Positions 1 to 9,153 of a DNA stretch of 64,000 nucleotides are shown in pieces. The stretch is from an uncultured Burkholderiales bacterium (GTDB lineage: Bacteria > Pseudomonadota > Gammaproteobacteria > Burkholderiales > Burkholderiaceae_C). The position numbers were made by a program, and so were the translations under genes. Each line of letters opens with the position of its first letter. Positions within the stretch are counted from its first letter, which is position 1. The stretch is taken from positions 1 to 64,000 of the forward strand of contig CAIZHQ010000006.1 of NCBI GenBank assembly GCA_903932865.1. Reading direction: 5' to 3'. The notes under the pieces were generated by a model. The model saw only the letters and a list, made by a program, of their open reading frames with translations, had not been told where the DNA came from and did not search any database.

Positions 1-105
1 CTGGCTGCGCAGTTGCTGCATGGCACGCGCTTGGGTGGGTGCGCTCAGGCGCCCTTCCTGAATGCTGGCGTCGGCGCGGGCGGCTTTCCAGACGTAATCA
101 GGCAT
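1..105 (-). CDS. gspF: Type II secretion inner-membrane platform protein GspF (N-terminal fragment)
   Basis: Only the first 35 codons are in the window; the gene runs off the left edge. It opens MPDYVWKAA and continues to RAMQQLRSQ, which resembles the start of GspF/PilC platform proteins (Y-x-W/Y-K-A near the N-terminus, then a Q/R-rich helix). The ATG overlaps the last 8 bases of gspE, so the two are probably translationally coupled. GspF links the GspE ATPase to the periplasmic pseudopilus. The identity rests on the short N-terminus and the neighbour. Confidence 0.7.
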   Translation of the reverse strand, partial: MPDYVWKAARADASIQEGRLSAPTQARAMQQLRSQ

Positions 106-1816
106 CGGACTGGTCCTCGGTCACGCGCAGCAATTCGTCCAGCGTGGTGACGCCGTCGGCCACTTTGCGCAAGCCGTCTTCGTAAAGGGTGTGCATGCCG
201 GCCGCGGTGGCTTTGGTGTGCAGCGAGGCCGAATCGAGCCCGTCCAGAATGCCTCGGCGCATGACGTCGTCCATGACCAGCAGTTCGTGGATGCCGGTGC
301 GGCCCGAGTAGCCGGTTTGGCGGCACTGTGGGCAACCCACAGCGCGCCAAAGTTTGGGGGCGCTCAGACCCAGGCGGTCCATGCCGGCTTCTTTGACCAC
401 TTGAGGGTCTGGCACGTAGGCCTCTTTGCAATGCGGGCACAGGCGGCGCACCAGGCGCTGCGACAGCACGCCGTTGACCGAGGAGGTGATGAGGTAGGGC
501 TCGACGCCCATGTCTTGCAGACGGATGATGGCGCCGGCGGCGGTGTTGGTGTGCAAGGTGGACAGCACCAGGTGGCCCGTGAGGGCAGACTGCACGGCGA
601 TTTGCGCGGTTTCGGTGTCGCGCATTTCGCCGATCATGATGATGTCGGGGTCTTGCCGCAGGATGGAGCGCAGGGCGCGCGCAAAGCTCAGACCGATTTG
701 CTGGTGCACCTGGATCTGGTTGATGCCCTCGAGCTGGTATTCGACGGGCTCTTCGACGGTGATGATTTTGTGCGCGTCCGAGTCGATTTTGGACAGGGCC
801 GCGTACAAGGTGGTGGTTTTGCCCGAGCCGGTGGGGCCGGTGACCAACAAAATCCCGTGCGGCCTGCCCAACAGTTGGTTGAAGCGCGCCAGGGTGTCGG
901 TTTCGAAACCCATGGATTCGAGGCTGTAGCGCACGCTGGTGCGGTCGAGCACCCGCATGACCACGCTTTCGCCGTGCACGGTGGGCACGGTGGACACACG
1001 CAGGTCGAGTTCGCGGCCCTTGACGCGGGTTTTGATGCGCCCGTCTTGCGGCAGCCGGCGCTCGGCAATGTCCAAGTGCGCCATGAGTTTGACGCGCGAG
1101 TTGACCGCCGGGCTGAGCTGGGGCGAGACGATTTCTTCGGTGCGGATGACGCCATCGACCCGGTAGCGCACATGCAGGCCGTCGTCAAAAGGTTCGAGGT
1201 GGATGTCCGAGGCGCGCATGTCAATGACGCGGCCAATGATGAGGTTGACCAGCCGGATGACGGGGGCTTCGCTGGCCAGGTCGCGCAGGTGTTCGACAAA
1301 GTCGCCCACGTCGGTGCCCAGTTCGTCGTCGTCTTCACGTTCGGGTTCGTCTTGGCTGCTCAGGGCTTTTTCGATGTCCGAGGGGTTGGCCACGCAAGCA
1401 TGAATGCGCTGCCCAGTGGCCAAGCGCAGGGCTTTGAGCACAAAGGGGTCGTCGGCCGCGGCCATGGCCAGGCTCAGGCCAGACTCGTCGAGTTTGAGGG
1501 GGTAAATCAGGTGGGTGCGCAAGAAGTCGGGCTGCAGGCCTTCAACTTCGGGCATGACTTCGGGGAATTCGTCGGCCGCCACAAAGGGCAACTGCAACAG
1601 TTCGGCCAGAGCCTGGGTGACGTCGCCTTCGGACACCAGACCGAGGTTGACCAACACTTGTTCGAGCACGCTGCCGGTTTCGTCGCGTGCGTTGAGGGCG
1701 CGGTCGAGATCGCGTGCCGTGATTTTGCCTTGGCTGACCAGCAAATCGCCCAAGCGCGAGCGGGGCTGGGGCGGAGCAACATCCATGGGAGCGGGTGCGG
1801 TGGACAGTGCGGTCAT
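98..1816 (-). CDS. gspE: Type II secretion ATPase GspE
   Basis: A 572-residue cytoplasmic hexameric ATPase that powers pseudopilus assembly in type II secretion. An N-terminal GspE/PilB N1-type domain (about 20-150) precedes the catalytic core. The core shows Walker A GPTGSGKTTT near residue 325, a Walker B region with DPDIIMIGEMRD, a His-box region LVLSTLHTN, and the paired CPHC and CPQC zinc-binding motifs (about 457 and 498) typical of GspE/PilB. Length is normal for the family. It precedes gspF in transcription order with an 8-base overlap. PilB is the main alternative, but the single N1 domain and the length favour GspE. The ATG at 1816 has no strong ribosome-binding site. Confidence 0.93.
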   Translation of the reverse strand: MTALSTAPAPMDVAPPQPRSRLGDLLVSQGKITARDLDRALNARDETGSVLEQVLVNLGLVSEGDVTQALAELLQLPFVAADEFPEVMPEVEGLQPDFLRTHLIYPLKLDESGLSLAMAAADDPFVLKALRLATGQRIHACVANPSDIEKALSSQDEPEREDDDELGTDVGDFVEHLRDLASEAPVIRLVNLIIGRVIDMRASDIHLEPFDDGLHVRYRVDGVIRTEEIVSPQLSPAVNSRVKLMAHLDIAERRLPQDGRIKTRVKGRELDLRVSTVPTVHGESVVMRVLDRTSVRYSLESMGFETDTLARFNQLLGRPHGILLVTGPTGSGKTTTLYAALSKIDSDAHKIITVEEPVEYQLEGINQIQVHQQIGLSFARALRSILRQDPDIIMIGEMRDTETAQIAVQSALTGHLVLSTLHTNTAAGAIIRLQDMGVEPYLITSSVNGVLSQRLVRRLCPHCKEAYVPDPQVVKEAGMDRLGLSAPKLWRAVGCPQCRQTGYSGRTGIHELLVMDDVMRRGILDGLDSASLHTKATAAGMHTLYEDGLRKVADGVTTLDELLRVTEDQSDA

Positions 1817-1934
1817 GGGGACATCGTCGAAAGCTGAATAGCGATGGATGTTACCCCAGTCGCCCCAGTCAACGCCTGCCCACTCGCAGGGCCCGCCTCA
1901 ATGCCGCTGAAATGCCAGCACTGCCCCTGTTGGC

Positions 1935-1962
1935 GTCACCCCAGGCGAAGACCCGGGTCCAA
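1935..1962. repeat. Short imperfect palindrome (GTCACCCC...GGGTCCA type)
   Basis: The segment GTCACCCCAGGCGAAGACCC continuing to GGGTCCAA is an imperfect hairpin. It is nearly identical to the element at 3455-3484, which differs at only a few positions. Both lie in intergenic DNA around the 409-residue secreted-protein gene. This looks like a dispersed intergenic repeat family. Confidence 0.55.
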
Positions 1963-2018
1963 GGTTCTTGACAAACGTGGACCCCCGATCGCGTCGGAGG
2001 TGACAAAAAAAGTGGGTG

Positions 2019-2076
2019 ATGACAAATTAAAAATAACTAAAATTATCAGAAATATCTTTAATTCCAAAATTTCAAA
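2019..2076 (+). promoter_or_regulatory. AT-rich upstream region of the secreted-protein gene
   Basis: About 60 bases of very A/T-rich DNA (runs of A and T, including AAATTAAAAATAACTAAAA) stand directly before the start at 2077, in sharp contrast to the surrounding GC-rich sequence. There is no good Shine-Dalgarno and no clear -35/-10 pair. Such a tract fits an unstructured leader or a site for a nucleoid protein such as H-NS/MvaT. The assignment is compositional only. Confidence 0.35.
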
Positions 2077-3306
2077 ATGACACTGTTGACCAACCGCCTC
2101 CGAAGAGCTTTCATCGGTTCAGTTTTTTCTTTCATGGGTCTGGTGGCCCATCTCCCCATGGCTGTGGCCGGCGATTACAAGGACATCTGGTGGAACGCTT
2201 CGCAAAGCGGCATGGGGTTGAATTTGAGCCAGGTCGGCAACACGGTGTTTGGCGCTTGGTACTTTTATGCGGACAGTGGTCAACCGACTTTTTTGACTTT
2301 TTCGGGGGAGATCCAAAACAACCGACTGAGCGGTGCCCTGTACCGCAACACCGGGCCTGCACCGTCGTCCAATTACGATGCGTCCCGGGTCCAGTCGTCG
2401 GCCGTGGGCAGCGCGGTCATGGTGTTTTCGGCCAACGACCCCCATCTGGCCCGCTTTGAATACGCTTTTGAAGGCAAAACTGGCGCCATCGATTTGCAAC
2501 GCTTCAGCTTCGTTGACAATGCGCCCAGCTTGAACAAAGACTTCGATGGCATGGTCTACGGGATCAATGCCTCAAGTGGCATTCTGGCGCATTTCAATTT
2601 TTCTTTGGGCGGCGGCAAATTCAAGCTGACTCGGGAAATCACCGCTGGCAGCTGTGTTTTTGAGGGCACTTATGTGCCTCAGTCAGAAGCGGTGAGCGCG
2701 CGGGGCAGTTACCGCTGCACCGATCTGAGCGCCGGCACTTTTGTGGCCCCGCGCCTGCGCGTGACGCCCGAGGGCGTTTACGTGGGCCAAATCATCAAAA
2801 CCAGTTCCGCAGGTCAACTGGCCACAGAAACCCACGCGGGCATGGGCCTGGCCAGTGTGGCGGTGCTGGATTTCACGGGCAAGTCGATTCGCATTACCGG
2901 CTCATACAGCGATTGCAGCAACAAGGACTTCAGAACCAGCGCTGTGGCCCAGGTGACTGCGACAACCTTGACATTCACGGGTTCTGACAACACGATCACC
3001 GACAGCAATGCGTCTGACCCCAATTTCTGCCGCAGCGGCCCTTCGGTGAACGAGTTTTACAGCCTTGCCGAACTGCGCGCGATGGAGCCGTCCGACCCAT
3101 TTTTTCAATGCCTGCCCAAGTGCAATGTGGCCGTTTTGAACCAGACTTGGACGGGGATAGACCCGGACAGACGGACTTATCGGGGAACACTCCAACACAC
3201 GCCGGGTACGCAGCTGATCAACTACACCAAACAAGTTCTGCAGGACCCGCGCCAACCCGGCAGAACTTCATTTCCTTTGGGCTCCCAAATTTGGGTGGTG
3301 GAATGA
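2077..3306 (+). CDS. Secreted protein of unknown function with W-rich beta repeats
   Basis: A 409-residue protein with an N-terminal signal (basic MTLLTNRLRRAF, hydrophobic core, likely cleavage after MAVAG), so probably periplasmic or outer surface. The start of the mature part, with WWNASQSGMGLNLSQVGN and then WYFYADSGQPTF, follows a W-x-SGxGxxLxQxGNxxFxxWYxYxxxGxP pattern that recurs in secreted beta-rich proteins of betaproteobacteria. Cysteines at scattered positions (SCVFEG, YRCTD, FFQCLPKCN) may form disulphides. No catalytic motif was recognised. Function unknown. The start has no clear ribosome-binding site and follows an A/T-rich leader. Confidence 0.7.
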   Translation: MTLLTNRLRRAFIGSVFSFMGLVAHLPMAVAGDYKDIWWNASQSGMGLNLSQVGNTVFGAWYFYADSGQPTFLTFSGEIQNNRLSGALYRNTGPAPSSNYDASRVQSSAVGSAVMVFSANDPHLARFEYAFEGKTGAIDLQRFSFVDNAPSLNKDFDGMVYGINASSGILAHFNFSLGGGKFKLTREITAGSCVFEGTYVPQSEAVSARGSYRCTDLSAGTFVAPRLRVTPEGVYVGQIIKTSSAGQLATETHAGMGLASVAVLDFTGKSIRITGSYSDCSNKDFRTSAVAQVTATTLTFTGSDNTITDSNASDPNFCRSGPSVNEFYSLAELRAMEPSDPFFQCLPKCNVAVLNQTWTGIDPDRRTYRGTLQHTPGTQLINYTKQVLQDPRQPGRTSFPLGSQIWVVE

Positions 3307-3397
3307 TCGGGGGCTGATCATGCGGTGCTGGCGCACCCTGAGGCGCTGACTGGCACCGTCCCGTGAGCGGAAGCTTGAGCGGTTTTTCAGGGCCCAA

Positions 3398-3484
3398 TGG
3401 ATCCCGGACCAAGTTCGGGATGACTGACAAATCAGAGTTCGGGTGACATAGCTTGTCACCCGGGCGAAGACCCGGGTTCCATGG
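3398..3484. repeat. Pair of inverted intergenic repeat elements
   Basis: Two imperfect palindromes lie about 30 bases apart. The first (3398-3424) starts TGGATCCCGG and ends CGGGATGAC. The second (3455-3484) starts GTCACCCGGG and ends CCCGGGTTCC. Their outer ends are arranged in opposite orientation (TGGATCCC..GATGAC versus GTCACCC..GGTTCCA). The second copy matches the one at 1935-1962. They fill the convergent gap between the secreted-protein gene and the serine-hydrolase gene. Confidence 0.6.
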
Positions 3485-3545
3485 CGCTGCCTTGTGCACA
3501 CGCCCACTGCGCACACTGGGAACCGACTTCATGGCCTTTGGGGTG

Positions 3546-5210
3546 TCAGTTTCTGGGCTTGCTGCCCAGGCGCATCCAGTCCCGCGCAATCGGATAGACG
3601 AGGTCCATGTGGCGGTCGGCCGAGTTGCTGAACATCATGAAGATCCTGGCGTTGCCCGCTTCTGTGCTCCAGCCGATGCGTTGACCACCGTAACCCGCGG
3701 CCCAAAAGCTTTGCGGCGCCATGGCGTTTTCAGTGAAGGTGAAGTAACCGTAACCGGACATGTGGTTGACCAAGCCGGGCGCACGGATTTGGGTGCTGCC
3801 CATGTCCCGAATGAAACGGCCAAAGCAGCTGTCTTGTTTGCGCTCTTTGTCCACGTAAATGGCCAGCCTGATCCAATCGATCAGGGCCAAGCGCATGCCG
3901 TCGTTGGCACCCCGAAAATAACCACTGCGGTCGGTCGCCAAAACGGCCGAGTGCTCGGCACCCGAGGGGGCCAGCAATTGTTCTTCGACCCAGCGGGTGG
4001 CAGGCATGCCGACTGTTTTTTCCAGCATCATTGCGACGGTGTAGGGATCGCGTGACTTGTAGCTGAAGCGTTCACCTGGCTTGATTTTGGACAACACCCC
4101 CCGCTGGGCCGAGGATTGCCCAGGAGTGGCCAGCAAGCGCTCGAGGTTGCCAGCGCCTTCAAGGTGAAAGCGCGTTTCTTCTGCGGTGGTCCCCAAGTAG
4201 TCGCGTTCGCCAGGTTCGGTGGTGCCCGAGGCCATCATGAGCAAGTCGCGCAAGGTGGCGGTGCCCAAATCGGTGCCGGACAGCGCGGGGATGACCGCGT
4301 CGGCACGTTGCCCCAGGCTCAACCGGCCTGCACACATGGCCTTGCCCGCAGCGAGAGCGGTCATGGTTTTGGCCATGCTGGCGCTCAGCAAGCGGGAGTC
4401 GAGGCGGATGCCGCCGGTGGTGGTGATGCTGACGATTTCGCCGGCGTCCAGCAACACCAGCACCCGCGACTCGATCTGCTGCATCAACGCCTCGGCGCGC
4501 TGGATGATCGGGGCTTCTGTGGGCGTGGCTTGTCGGACGGGTACGGGCTGCGCTTGCGGACGCGGACTGGTGCGGTAGTGCCAAGCTTGGCCTGCGCCCA
4601 ACAACCAATCTTCAGGAAAGTAAAGTACTCCCCCCTCGCCCAGAGGGGCGCCACCGGGCCCTGGCGTGGTGGCAGCCTGGTTTTTGGGTGGGGTTTTGGG
4701 CGCGACCTCTCGGATCTGAAATGTTGTGTGGGTCAAGCCGGAGCGGGAAGTAGCTTGTGGGCCTTGGGCCGAGGCAGGTGGCACGGTGATGCCCGCGGTG
4801 CGGCTGAGGGACGCGCTGCAGCGCTCTCGCACCAGGGTTTTGCCATCTGCCGCGAACATTTGCCCCTGGAGTTCCAGCGTGCCGTTGGGGGCATGGCCGC
4901 TCAGGCGTGTGACCCAACGGGTCTCGGTGTCGGATCGGCGTCGGCCTTGGGACTGGATGTCCAGCTGGCCCGATGGTGCCCGCTGATAGGAAAAAGTCTC
5001 TACGGAGTGCTCGTCGGTGCGCTCAGAGGAGCCCGAAATGCCGGTGACGTTCAACGTCAGCGGCAGGGTGAAGCCGGGGCTGCGAATCGCGGTACTTTCT
5101 GAGCAGGTCAATGTACCGACCCAGCGTCCGTCCAGCGCATTGGCCCACGCCGTGGGGTTGGCCAAGGCCACCAAGGCCAGGGCCATGGCGGTCAGTTTTG
5201 AATGGTTCAT
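3546..5210 (-). CDS. Exported beta-lactamase-fold serine hydrolase with extra N-terminal domain
   Basis: The start at 5210 is chosen because AAAGGAG stands 6 bases upstream and the product then begins MNHSKLTAMALALVALA, a clean signal peptide cut near WANA; an upstream in-frame Met lacks both. The 554-residue protein has a roughly 130-residue N-terminal beta-rich region (GRWVGTLTC onward), a Pro/Gln-rich linker, and a class C beta-lactamase/6-aminohexanoate-dimer-hydrolase-like domain. The S-x-x-K nucleophile is SMAK near residue 278, the second motif reads YKS, and a G-rich strand GYGGQRIG occupies the KTG position. It probably hydrolyses an ester, amide or peptide in the periplasm; the substrate is unknown. 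It is likely monocistronic. Confidence 0.78.
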   Translation of the reverse strand: MNHSKLTAMALALVALANPTAWANALDGRWVGTLTCSESTAIRSPGFTLPLTLNVTGISGSSERTDEHSVETFSYQRAPSGQLDIQSQGRRRSDTETRWVTRLSGHAPNGTLELQGQMFAADGKTLVRERCSASLSRTAGITVPPASAQGPQATSRSGLTHTTFQIREVAPKTPPKNQAATTPGPGGAPLGEGGVLYFPEDWLLGAGQAWHYRTSPRPQAQPVPVRQATPTEAPIIQRAEALMQQIESRVLVLLDAGEIVSITTTGGIRLDSRLLSASMAKTMTALAAGKAMCAGRLSLGQRADAVIPALSGTDLGTATLRDLLMMASGTTEPGERDYLGTTAEETRFHLEGAGNLERLLATPGQSSAQRGVLSKIKPGERFSYKSRDPYTVAMMLEKTVGMPATRWVEEQLLAPSGAEHSAVLATDRSGYFRGANDGMRLALIDWIRLAIYVDKERKQDSCFGRFIRDMGSTQIRAPGLVNHMSGYGYFTFTENAMAPQSFWAAGYGGQRIGWSTEAGNARIFMMFSNSADRHMDLVYPIARDWMRLGSKPRN

Positions 5211-5344
5211 GCCGACTCCTTTGGGTGACAAGATGGTGGACAAAATGATGATCGTGTTGGGGGCTCAAGCGCCCTCTCCTCTCGGCCAACATGGATCCCA
5301 GGTCTGCAGTGGACCCACGCCAAGGCTTGGCCCCCCATGGGCGT

Positions 5345-6973
5345 TCAGCCTGCCGAGCCCAGCGCCAATCCCGCATGTTCGCGCAGGGGGTGGAAGTGGA
5401 TTTTGGGAAACCGCTCTTGCGCCAGGCGCACGTCGTACGGGCTGGTGCACAGATAGGCCAAGGTGCCTGCCGCATCCAGCGACATGCGCTGCGGGTAGGC
5501 GTTGGTGAACTCGCGCAACTCGGCCGGGGTGTCGGCGGTGATCCAGCGGGCACCGGTGTACTGGCAGCCTTCCAGTCGCACGTCGCAGTCGTATTCGGCT
5601 TTGAGGCGGTGCTGCACCACTTCGAACTGCAGCTGACCCACCGCGCCCAGCAGCATCGGGCCGCCGATTTCGGGTTTGAAGACCTGGATCGCGCCTTCTT
5701 CGCCCAACTGGTCGAGACCGGTTTGCAGTTGTTTGGTGCGCAGCGGGTTCTTCAGGATCACGGTCATGAAGAGTTCAGGCGCAAAAAAGGGCAGGCCGGT
5801 GAATTGCAGGTTGGCGCCATCGGTGATGGTGTCGCCCAACTGCACGCCGCCGTGGGTGGTAAAACCAATGATGTCGCCCGCATAGGCTTCGTCGACCGCT
5901 TCGCGCCTTTGCGAGAGGAAGGTCACCACGCTGGTGGGGCGCAGTTCTTTGGCCGTGCGCTGCACCTTGAGCTTCATGCCGGGGGTGTATTTGCCAGACG
6001 CCATGCGCACAAAGGCGATGCGGTCGCGGTGGTTGGCGTCCATGTTGGCCTGCACCTTGAACACCACACCCGAAAACGCGCTGTCTTCGGGCTGGATTTC
6101 TTTGACCACGGGCTGCTTGTTGACCAGCAGGTTGCTGGTGCGGGGCCGGGGCGCGGGGGCCAGGTCGACCAGGGCGTCCAGCACTTCCATCACACCGAAG
6201 TTGTTCACGCCGGAGCCGAAGAACACGGGCGTTTGCTTGCCCGCCAAGAACGCCGCTTCGTCAAACGCGGGCGACGCGCCCGTGGCCAGCTCCATGCTGT
6301 CCATGGCGGTTTGCCATTCCAGCCCAAAGCGCTCGGCCAGCTGGGCTTGCTCGGTGAGCGGGATGGTTTCAAAGTCTTGTGGCAGGCGTTCGCTGCCGGA
6401 GTCGAACACCGTCATGGCCTTCGTGCGCAGGTTGACGATGCCGCCAAAGCTCTTGCCCTGCCCCACAGGCCAGGTCATCGGCACGCAGGGCATGCCCAGC
6501 TCGCGCTCGACTTCGTCCAGGATGTCGAGCGGGTCGCGCACTTCGCGGTCCATCTTGTTGACGAAGGTGATGATGGGCGTGTCGCGCTGACGGCAGACCT
6601 CGATCAGGCGGCGGGTTTGCGCTTCCACACCGTTGGCCGCGTCAATGACCATCAGGGCCGAGTCCACGGCGGTGAGCACGCGGTAGGTGTCCTCGCTGAA
6701 GTCTTTGTGGCCGGGGGTGTCGAGCAGGTTGATGACGTGGTCGCGGTACAGCATTTGCATCACGGACGAAGCCACCGAGATGCCGCGCTGCTTTTCGATT
6801 TCCATCCAGTCAGACGTCGCATGACGCGAGGCTTTGCGGGCCTTGACCGAACCGGCGATCTGGATCGCACCCGAAAACAGCAAGAGCTTTTCGGTCAGCG
6901 TGGTTTTACCCGCGTCAGGGTGGGAAATGATGGCAAAGGTCCGGCGGCGCCGGGTCTCGTTGGCGTAGGTCAC
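5345..6973 (-). CDS. prfC: Peptide chain release factor 3
   Basis: RF3 is a cytoplasmic GTPase that removes RF1/RF2 from the ribosome after termination. The GTP-binding elements are clear: P-loop SHPDAGKTTL, switch II DTPGHKDF, specificity motif NKMDRE. The GTG at 6973 gives MTYANETRRRRTFAIISHPD, the usual RF3 N-terminus, with AGGA 6 bases upstream. The 542-residue length matches the family (about 530). The reading frame stays open to 7264, but that extension would overlap the divergent MFS gene and has no family counterpart. Confidence 0.95.
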   Translation of the reverse strand: MTYANETRRRRTFAIISHPDAGKTTLTEKLLLFSGAIQIAGSVKARKASRHATSDWMEIEKQRGISVASSVMQMLYRDHVINLLDTPGHKDFSEDTYRVLTAVDSALMVIDAANGVEAQTRRLIEVCRQRDTPIITFVNKMDREVRDPLDILDEVERELGMPCVPMTWPVGQGKSFGGIVNLRTKAMTVFDSGSERLPQDFETIPLTEQAQLAERFGLEWQTAMDSMELATGASPAFDEAAFLAGKQTPVFFGSGVNNFGVMEVLDALVDLAPAPRPRTSNLLVNKQPVVKEIQPEDSAFSGVVFKVQANMDANHRDRIAFVRMASGKYTPGMKLKVQRTAKELRPTSVVTFLSQRREAVDEAYAGDIIGFTTHGGVQLGDTITDGANLQFTGLPFFAPELFMTVILKNPLRTKQLQTGLDQLGEEGAIQVFKPEIGGPMLLGAVGQLQFEVVQHRLKAEYDCDVRLEGCQYTGARWITADTPAELREFTNAYPQRMSLDAAGTLAYLCTSPYDVRLAQERFPKIHFHPLREHAGLALGSAG

Positions 6974-7130
6974 AAGGGGTCCTGAGGTCGTGCGGGTGGC
7001 CAAACAGCCCCCGTGGTGACCAAACCCGTGCGGGCTGGCCAAAGGAGCAATTTTACCGGGCCATGCCAGACCACCAAGGCAGTCTCGCTGGGTCAGGATG
7101 CACGGCCTCTTTGGAACTACACTGCTCGGC

Positions 7131-8321
7131 ATGAATACTAACCTCATACTCCTCACGCTCTGCCAGGGCCTCTTTTTCACCAACAACGTCACTTTCATTG
7201 CCATCAATGGCCTGGTCGGCCTGTCGATGGCGCCGCTGGGCTGGATGGCGACTTTGCCGGTCATGGGCTATGTGGTGGGCGGTGCGCTGTCGACCGGCTT
7301 GGTGGCCAAGAGTCAATCGCTTTGGGGGCGCAAAGTGTCGTTTCAGCTGGGGCTGGTGGTGGCTTTGTTTTCGGCGCTGCTGGCCGCTTATGCCGCCTGG
7401 AGCCACAACTTTTGGCTGCTGGTGTCGGCCACGGTGATCGCCGGCTACTACAGCGCCAACGGCCAGTTGTACCGTTTTGCGGCGGCCGAGTTGGCCGCAG
7501 ACGGTTTCAAAGAAAAAGCCGTCTCGCTGGTCTTGGCCGGTGGTTTGATCGGGGCCATCGTGGGCCCCAATTTGGCTTCGCGCACCCGCACGCTTTACGA
7601 GGTGCCGTTTTTGGGCGCTTACATGGCGCTGGGCATCGTGGCCATTTTGGCCATGGTGAGCATGAGCTTCATCCGCTTTCCGGCCGTGCCCGCCAAAAAG
7701 CCGGGCGACAGCGCGGGCCGTCCTTTGCGCGAGATCATGCGCCAGCCGGTGTTCATTGTGGCGGCGGCTGCAGCGGCCCTGAGTTATGGCGTGATGAACC
7801 TGCTGATGGCCGCCACCCCGCTGGCCATGCAGGTGTGCGGCTTCAGTTTTGACGACGCGGCGCTGGTGCTGGAGTGGCATGTGATTGCCATGTTTGCGCC
7901 TGGTTTTTTCACAGGGCACTTGATCAAAAAATTTGGCACGCTGCCCATCATGGCGGTGGGCGTGGTCATCAACTTCGCGTGCATCGGCATTGCCCTGACC
8001 GGGGTTGAGTTGCACCAGTTCCTGATCTCGCTGTTTTTGCTGGGACTGGGCTGGAATTTTTTATTCACCGGCAGCACCACGCTGGCCATGAAGGCCTGGA
8101 CCCCTGCTGAAAAAGACCGGGGTCAGGCGGCCATCAATTTCTTTGTGTTTGCCACCATGGCCGTGACCTCGTTCGCATCAGGTGCTTTGGTCACCACTCA
8201 AGGCTGGACCTGGTTGAACATCGGATCGCTCGTGCCCGTGACCTTGACCGGGGTGGCTTTGGTGTGGATGGTGTTCAAACAGAGGGATGCGCAGAAAAAC
8301 GCGCCAGCAACCAGCGCTTGA
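7131..8321 (+). CDS. Major facilitator superfamily transporter
   Basis: A 396-residue inner-membrane carrier with about 12 hydrophobic segments, starting MNTNLILLTLCQGLFFTNN. The loop between segments 2 and 3 carries GLVAKSQSLWGRK, an MFS motif-A-like G-x-x-x-D/S-x-x-GRR/K turn. No specificity motif was recognised, so the substrate is unknown. The ATG at 7131 is preferred over an in-frame ATG at 7098 because the membrane segment begins right after it. It is divergent from prfC. Its 3' end overlaps the convergent hydrolase gene by 47 bases. Confidence 0.82.
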   Translation: MNTNLILLTLCQGLFFTNNVTFIAINGLVGLSMAPLGWMATLPVMGYVVGGALSTGLVAKSQSLWGRKVSFQLGLVVALFSALLAAYAAWSHNFWLLVSATVIAGYYSANGQLYRFAAAELAADGFKEKAVSLVLAGGLIGAIVGPNLASRTRTLYEVPFLGAYMALGIVAILAMVSMSFIRFPAVPAKKPGDSAGRPLREIMRQPVFIVAAAAAALSYGVMNLLMAATPLAMQVCGFSFDDAALVLEWHVIAMFAPGFFTGHLIKKFGTLPIMAVGVVINFACIGIALTGVELHQFLISLFLLGLGWNFLFTGSTTLAMKAWTPAEKDRGQAAINFFVFATMAVTSFASGALVTTQGWTWLNIGSLVPVTLTGVALVWMVFKQRDAQKNAPATSA

Positions 8322-9153
8322 GCGCAGCGAACACCTGAGCGCGGTAAAGGTCGTTGAAGATCTCGTGGTACATGGCTTCAAAGCACTCGGCCTGCAGCAC
8401 GGCGGCGGGTGCGGCCCGCGCAAAGTCGGCGCTGGCCTGTGCATTGACCAACCGGTCTTGCCCCGCGTAGAGCAGCAAAGTGGGCACCTTCCACTGCCCG
8501 GCGTCTGCCAGCGTTTGCGCCCCTTGCGTCAGAATCCAGGCCGCCAGACCCGCGGAGATGCGGCGGTGCACCAGCGGGTCGGTGTTGTAGGCTTTCACCA
8601 CATCGGGGTCGCGTGACACGAACTCGGATTTCAGGCCGTTGTCCACACGCAGGTGCGACAGCGCGCGGGGCAGGCTGGCCAGCAGCATTTTCTGGAACAA
8701 GTTGGGAAACGCGCCCAAGGCCGGCGACGACAAAACCGCCGCATCGACCGGGCGCAAGCCCTCGGCCAGAGTGCGCGCCACCACCAGACCGCCCATGCTG
8801 TGGCCCAGCAAAATGAGGGGTGTGCCCTGCAAAGACGGGTGCTGACGGGTGTCGTCGATCACCCGGCACAAATCGGCTTGCAAACTGCCGGGGCGCAGCA
8901 TGTCGCCACGGGCCCCTTCAGATTGGCCGTGGCCCTGCTGGTCGTAGGCGCGCACCGCAAACCCCCATTGGTACAAGTGCGCCGCCACCTCGCCGTAGCG
9001 CCCGGCGTGCTCGCCCAAACCGTGCACCAAGAGCACGGTACCCAGCGGTTTGTTGGCAGGCAGGGCCCAGTCGTACAACGCCAGTGGACCTGCCTCGCCA
9101 TGCAAGCCCGACACTTGGGGTCGGGGCAAGGAGGGGCGCGTGGTGACGTTCAT
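8275..9153 (-). CDS. Alpha/beta hydrolase, monoacylglycerol lipase/lysophospholipase type
   Basis: A 292-residue cytoplasmic hydrolase with VLLVHGLGEHAGRY (oxyanion HG), the nucleophile elbow GHSMGG, a catalytic-Asp region AGQDRLVN and a late His in EAMYHEIFND. The order and spacing match the PldB/monoglyceride-lipase Hydrolase_4 family (serine aminopeptidase S33). The ATG shares a base with the stop of the upstream dipeptidase gene (TGATG), which implies translational coupling. The likely role is turnover of monoacylglycerols or lysophospholipids. Confidence 0.85.
   Translation of the reverse strand: MNVTTRPSLPRPQVSGLHGEAGPLALYDWALPANKPLGTVLLVHGLGEHAGRYGEVAAHLYQWGFAVRAYDQQGHGQSEGARGDMLRPGSLQADLCRVIDDTRQHPSLQGTPLILLGHSMGGLVVARTLAEGLRPVDAAVLSSPALGAFPNLFQKMLLASLPRALSHLRVDNGLKSEFVSRDPDVVKAYNTDPLVHRRISAGLAAWILTQGAQTLADAGQWKVPTLLLYAGQDRLVNAQASADFARAAPAAVLQAECFEAMYHEIFNDLYRAQVFAALKRWLLARFSAHPSV

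Noticed and set aside
191-1837. Long plus-strand open frame opposite gspE
   Set aside because: It is the antisense shadow of gspE in GC-rich DNA: its His/Gly/Ala/Gln-rich product has no domain or ribosome-binding site.
6974-7264. 97-codon N-terminal extension of prfC
   Set aside because: It overlaps the divergent MFS gene and has no counterpart in RF3 proteins. The GTG at 6973 has a ribosome-binding site and gives the family N-terminus.
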